Position numbers and translations under genes: made by a program. The notes below the pieces were generated by a model. The model did not search any database and was not told the DNA's origin. It saw only the letters and a program-made list of their open reading frames with translations. From the NCBI RefSeq assembly GCF_947507565.1, contig NC_089194.1, forward strand, positions 62,001-126,000: a stretch of 64,000 bases of DNA, in the 5' to 3' direction. Below, piece after piece: positions 63,701-64,000 of the stretch. Origin of the DNA: Oscarella lobularis. Taxonomy: Eukaryota > Porifera > Homoscleromorpha > Homosclerophorida > Oscarellidae. Positions within the stretch are counted from its first letter, which is position 1. Every line of letters starts with the position of its first letter.

Positions 63701-64000
63701 TTTTTGCGAACGCTTGCAAGTCGCCAGTAGTTGAACTAACAGAAAACAAACCCATTCCACTGCCTCTGCTCAAGTAATAGTTCAAGACACTCTCAGCGTC
63801 GTTGTCTACAGCAGGAAGAGATGACATAAACGTTCCACAACAGACGCTTTCTGTCACGTTGAGAACCGCTAGAGATCGCCTAAAACGAGGGCGATAATGA
63901 TTGTATTGAGTGACATTGACAACAATTGTCACAGTGGCCGAGTGATAAGGCGGGGCACCGTCGGTGGTTTCAATGCGCAACACATACGAAGAACTCTCAA
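57771..64000 (-). CDS. Giant cadherin, Fat/Dachsous type, internal fragment (partial at both ends)
   Basis: A single-pass adhesion receptor is expected from the family; only extracellular repeats are seen. Counting the codon at 63981-63983 as residue 1, EC repeats end at residues 34, 137, 241, 342, 445, 564, 665, 770, 872, 978, 1087, 1181, 1287, 1377, 1478, 1594, 1702, 1809, 1906 and 2011; a final half repeat runs to 2070. Calcium-linker motifs include DENDNPP, DVNDNVP, DANDHPP, DVNDNYP and DANDNAP. That first codon is GTG and the frame continues (ESSSY) to the window edge, so the true start lies outside. The frame has no intron over 6.2 kb. It ends at a TAG at 57771 in repeat DNA, midway through an EC repeat. 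No EGF, LamG, membrane or cytoplasmic part is present. EC19-EC20 (AYDGGG, paired cysteines) recall Fat-like cadherins, but orthology is unproven. Confidence 0.93.
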   Translation of the reverse strand, partial: ESSSYVLRIETTDGAPPYHSATVTIVVNVTQYNHYRPRFRRSLAVLNVTESVCCGTFMSSLPAVDNDAESVLNYYLSRGSGMGLFSVSSTTGDLQAFAKMDRELKMWYNLTLTVQDNSVDSLVSEMNIIVVVLDENDNPPAARSDYVSGIVLRCTEGDEIVAVVSASDVDEGGAGQVVYELNDSYFDIDSIHGIVTSKRDTFYGAPFYDLLVSVKDRGEPSLPSSVLIRVQTVDCLVAQPGFRPQFLGLPYVTKVVENRPYKHLFQPLVASTRSEGGYRSLHFQLTSDTDSIRFTINCTTGVLSCKTLDYEKQQNHKVGFVASIGNATSTAYLEIQVIDIYEERPQFSQSSYAVTIRKDLNDHKAFVQIRARGYMPVIYNLVWIDPKARAFYIDSLTGNVSKCGQLDYEANRQYVLYVQAEYRRAQRRYLFSVTTLTVTLVDVDDNLPMFDESPYYVTLRSRSVMLVNNTIATVYAVHADSGTNAAVEYRMLPYFHSWWLRGPINDQSLQSSLYFSINSITGELSLARAFPASFAVLDVVAENPFNRSRKVVGSLYLAVATNGTKIPSFGPLKVISIDVAEDKPLPFVIQPWRQARSVIPTPLHYSIHGRDFNRSFVVNRTTGHVALVKSVSVGRYLLLVRVLTDVFPSLSDEITYSINIFSVNRHPPAFSQSLPLRVSMDEYSPMGSFVAWVKAYDSDVERDGKVFYSIRDNDKGIFAIDSMSGRITIEKPINYDLSDVHLFTVVATDWGSHPRRSLLPVQVRVVNRYDPPPLFLSSRYHAILREDVDIGTFVVNVTAISQLSSPSDVVYSTSSHLFRVDHLTGFVSVSSQLDRESLVGNGTLLIDLFASSSGSWSMATTSVCVTLIDVNDNVPVFEQSLYLVDVIESASPGSIVLSVHANDPDEKLNGAVKYSLKLENYPCPSFFGVLSNGSVVLLSRLDREMRSHYPIVIKAEDGGSPSRANYVQVRIRVTDANDHPPVFASSFYKVNIRESVAVGTPIFAVQASDEDEPGSNGNITYEISNFDQVGRVFSIGQSSGVIRLISPLRFENVTFYSLVIKASDNGSTVMTASSTLHVRVMDDAIDGHPPRFTQDVYRVTMVETNVVGRAVVSPRVVSPYRITFHGHSMNFSINSASGLVATTTTLDYEQEKNLVFRFYAVDAFHRRTTARLIVSLLDVNDNDPEFRDEVTVWRVPSEASIGVKLWSVVARDRDSGLNGEVRYFITDDYDASMFSIDSITGQLTLQASVLNFRDARVLEIAVQARDLGSPSFTALYPAVVYIKVIRSVRPRFLRSVYHASVVAPGDVEVVRVTAWGVYPLSYSIHSGDDGRHFRINSTSGHVVVARSSGLGDSVYRLQVQVNDGFHVEYTLVFVRVSSLFRFVRSLESGIAIREDTPIGSSPVGTIFESAFVNVLFQVKPRFTDFNVTDEGNLVLAAPLDREFRDSYILTVEAAYPNFTHPIRRAATTFQVNVTDVNDNYPQFLERLPMTGYLRKNLRQGSIVYTVLAIDAEDGESWNVIQDGKDILQVGGGSYSFLNLPLSYPFVIENSGNIVLTRASDSNMLDAYNLTIQVSDSGGLKTTAFLTLFIVDDVVKKPFFEHSNYKFAVSESSPVGTPVGRVRGFAFNGDQVSDLDYFFVDGNLGGAFHVDSFFGLITVDAPLDYERLREYVLAVRLYDSACSSCDVDFVDVDVTIVVQDANDNAPTLTSSATNSLRVTVDERTKPGRLTSIAAYDADKGANGQLVFMKVTEMYDDKFSSHPTKGFLLLKKRLDYEETSMYAFDVVIRDLGRPTQYIVVKVFVDVANANDVVPRFVDDRYRFLVSDSAPKGTLVGQVWAIDKDHLSPLVFSVERGNDQNVFALDRLTGVLTLNRASQSGHYLLDVQVFDGDFHDDATVDVYVGNVNAHNPSFASPCPRRGSVPEGSALGTFVTRVTAVDPDYFHHGVVNYVMEREGGKFAVDNQTGDVYTNVSGSDLLIPPNRLPQEVIRAYDGGGRSAFCSLEVTLTDINNHAPRFSLPSYQATVKDSIDFSDVVLRVSAVDEDEGSNAEIRYEVLPKNSAFFVDPYSGKVQLSL
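57783..57792 (-). other. Possible splice donor at the end of the cadherin frame
   Basis: The minus strand reads GGAAAG|GTGCAACTG, matching donor consensus at AAG|GTG but not at +4 to +6. Cutting here would end the exon after ...YSGK at 57789 (phase 0), leaving the following V-Q-L-S-L-stop as intron. A second, also weak, option is GTT|GTAGTA at the first repeat units. Neither is strong. Confidence 0.25.

Noticed and set aside
57783-63777. Plus-strand and off-frame minus-strand open frames of 60-230 codons across the cadherin
   Set aside because: They are shadows of the cadherin coding frame, which alone shows continuous EC-repeat structure.

Overview
The window is metazoan (or at least holozoan) nuclear DNA. 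The only convincing gene is one long intron-free stretch of a multi-repeat cadherin of Fat/Dachsous size at the right end. Everything to its left, about 57.8 kb or roughly 90% of the window, is tandemly repeated DNA from at least five unrelated repeat families laid end to end. No rRNA, tRNA, transposase, CRISPR array or prokaryotic gene is visible. The species cannot be fixed from the sequence; a small-genome invertebrate with large exons, such as a clade I nematode, is a guess.

Layout, left to right. (1) 1-3230: a minisatellite alternating 21-bp and 24-bp units (23-bp units later on), holding a TACAAC-type microsatellite at 2204-2313, with a second copy at its right edge (3231-3279). (2) 3280-3548: a short island of a 41-bp satellite. 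(3) 3549-4374: about 17 copies of an unrelated 49-bp unit. (4) 4375-51389: 47 kb of the 41-bp satellite, about 1,147 units, with stops in all frames and clear higher-order organisation (blocks of 43, 58, 63, 64 and 65 units; a duplication exactly 261 units apart; four zones with different unit vocabularies). (5) 51390-51470: a cluster of quasi-palindromic GGACAAATTGTCC motifs. (6) 51471-51921: about 450 bp of near-unique DNA containing a diverged 163-bp duplication. (7) 51922-52840: 46 copies of a 20-bp purine-rich unit, almost free of indels. (8) 52841-57779: 4.9 kb of a 9-bp ACT-RCA-ACT array that stays in triplet register throughout. (9) 57771-64000: the cadherin, minus strand, open through the right edge and ending in the 9-bp array.

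The cadherin covers 19 complete extracellular cadherin (EC) repeats plus two partial ones, with no signal peptide, EGF, LamG, cytoplasmic tail or confirmed transmembrane segment in the window. Its reading frame stops halfway through an EC repeat, within 20 bases of the start of the 9-bp array. The repeat DNA is therefore either intronic (the gene continues to the left), the site of a truncation, or an assembly join. One speculative exon is described: in the cadherin sense, the 20-bp array is a roughly 900-nt pyrimidine-rich tract that ends at an AACAG acceptor-like site, followed by a phase-compatible 33-codon frame with a hydrophobic stretch.

Unit counts and offsets were worked out by eye from marker variants; a self-dot-plot would refine the block edges.
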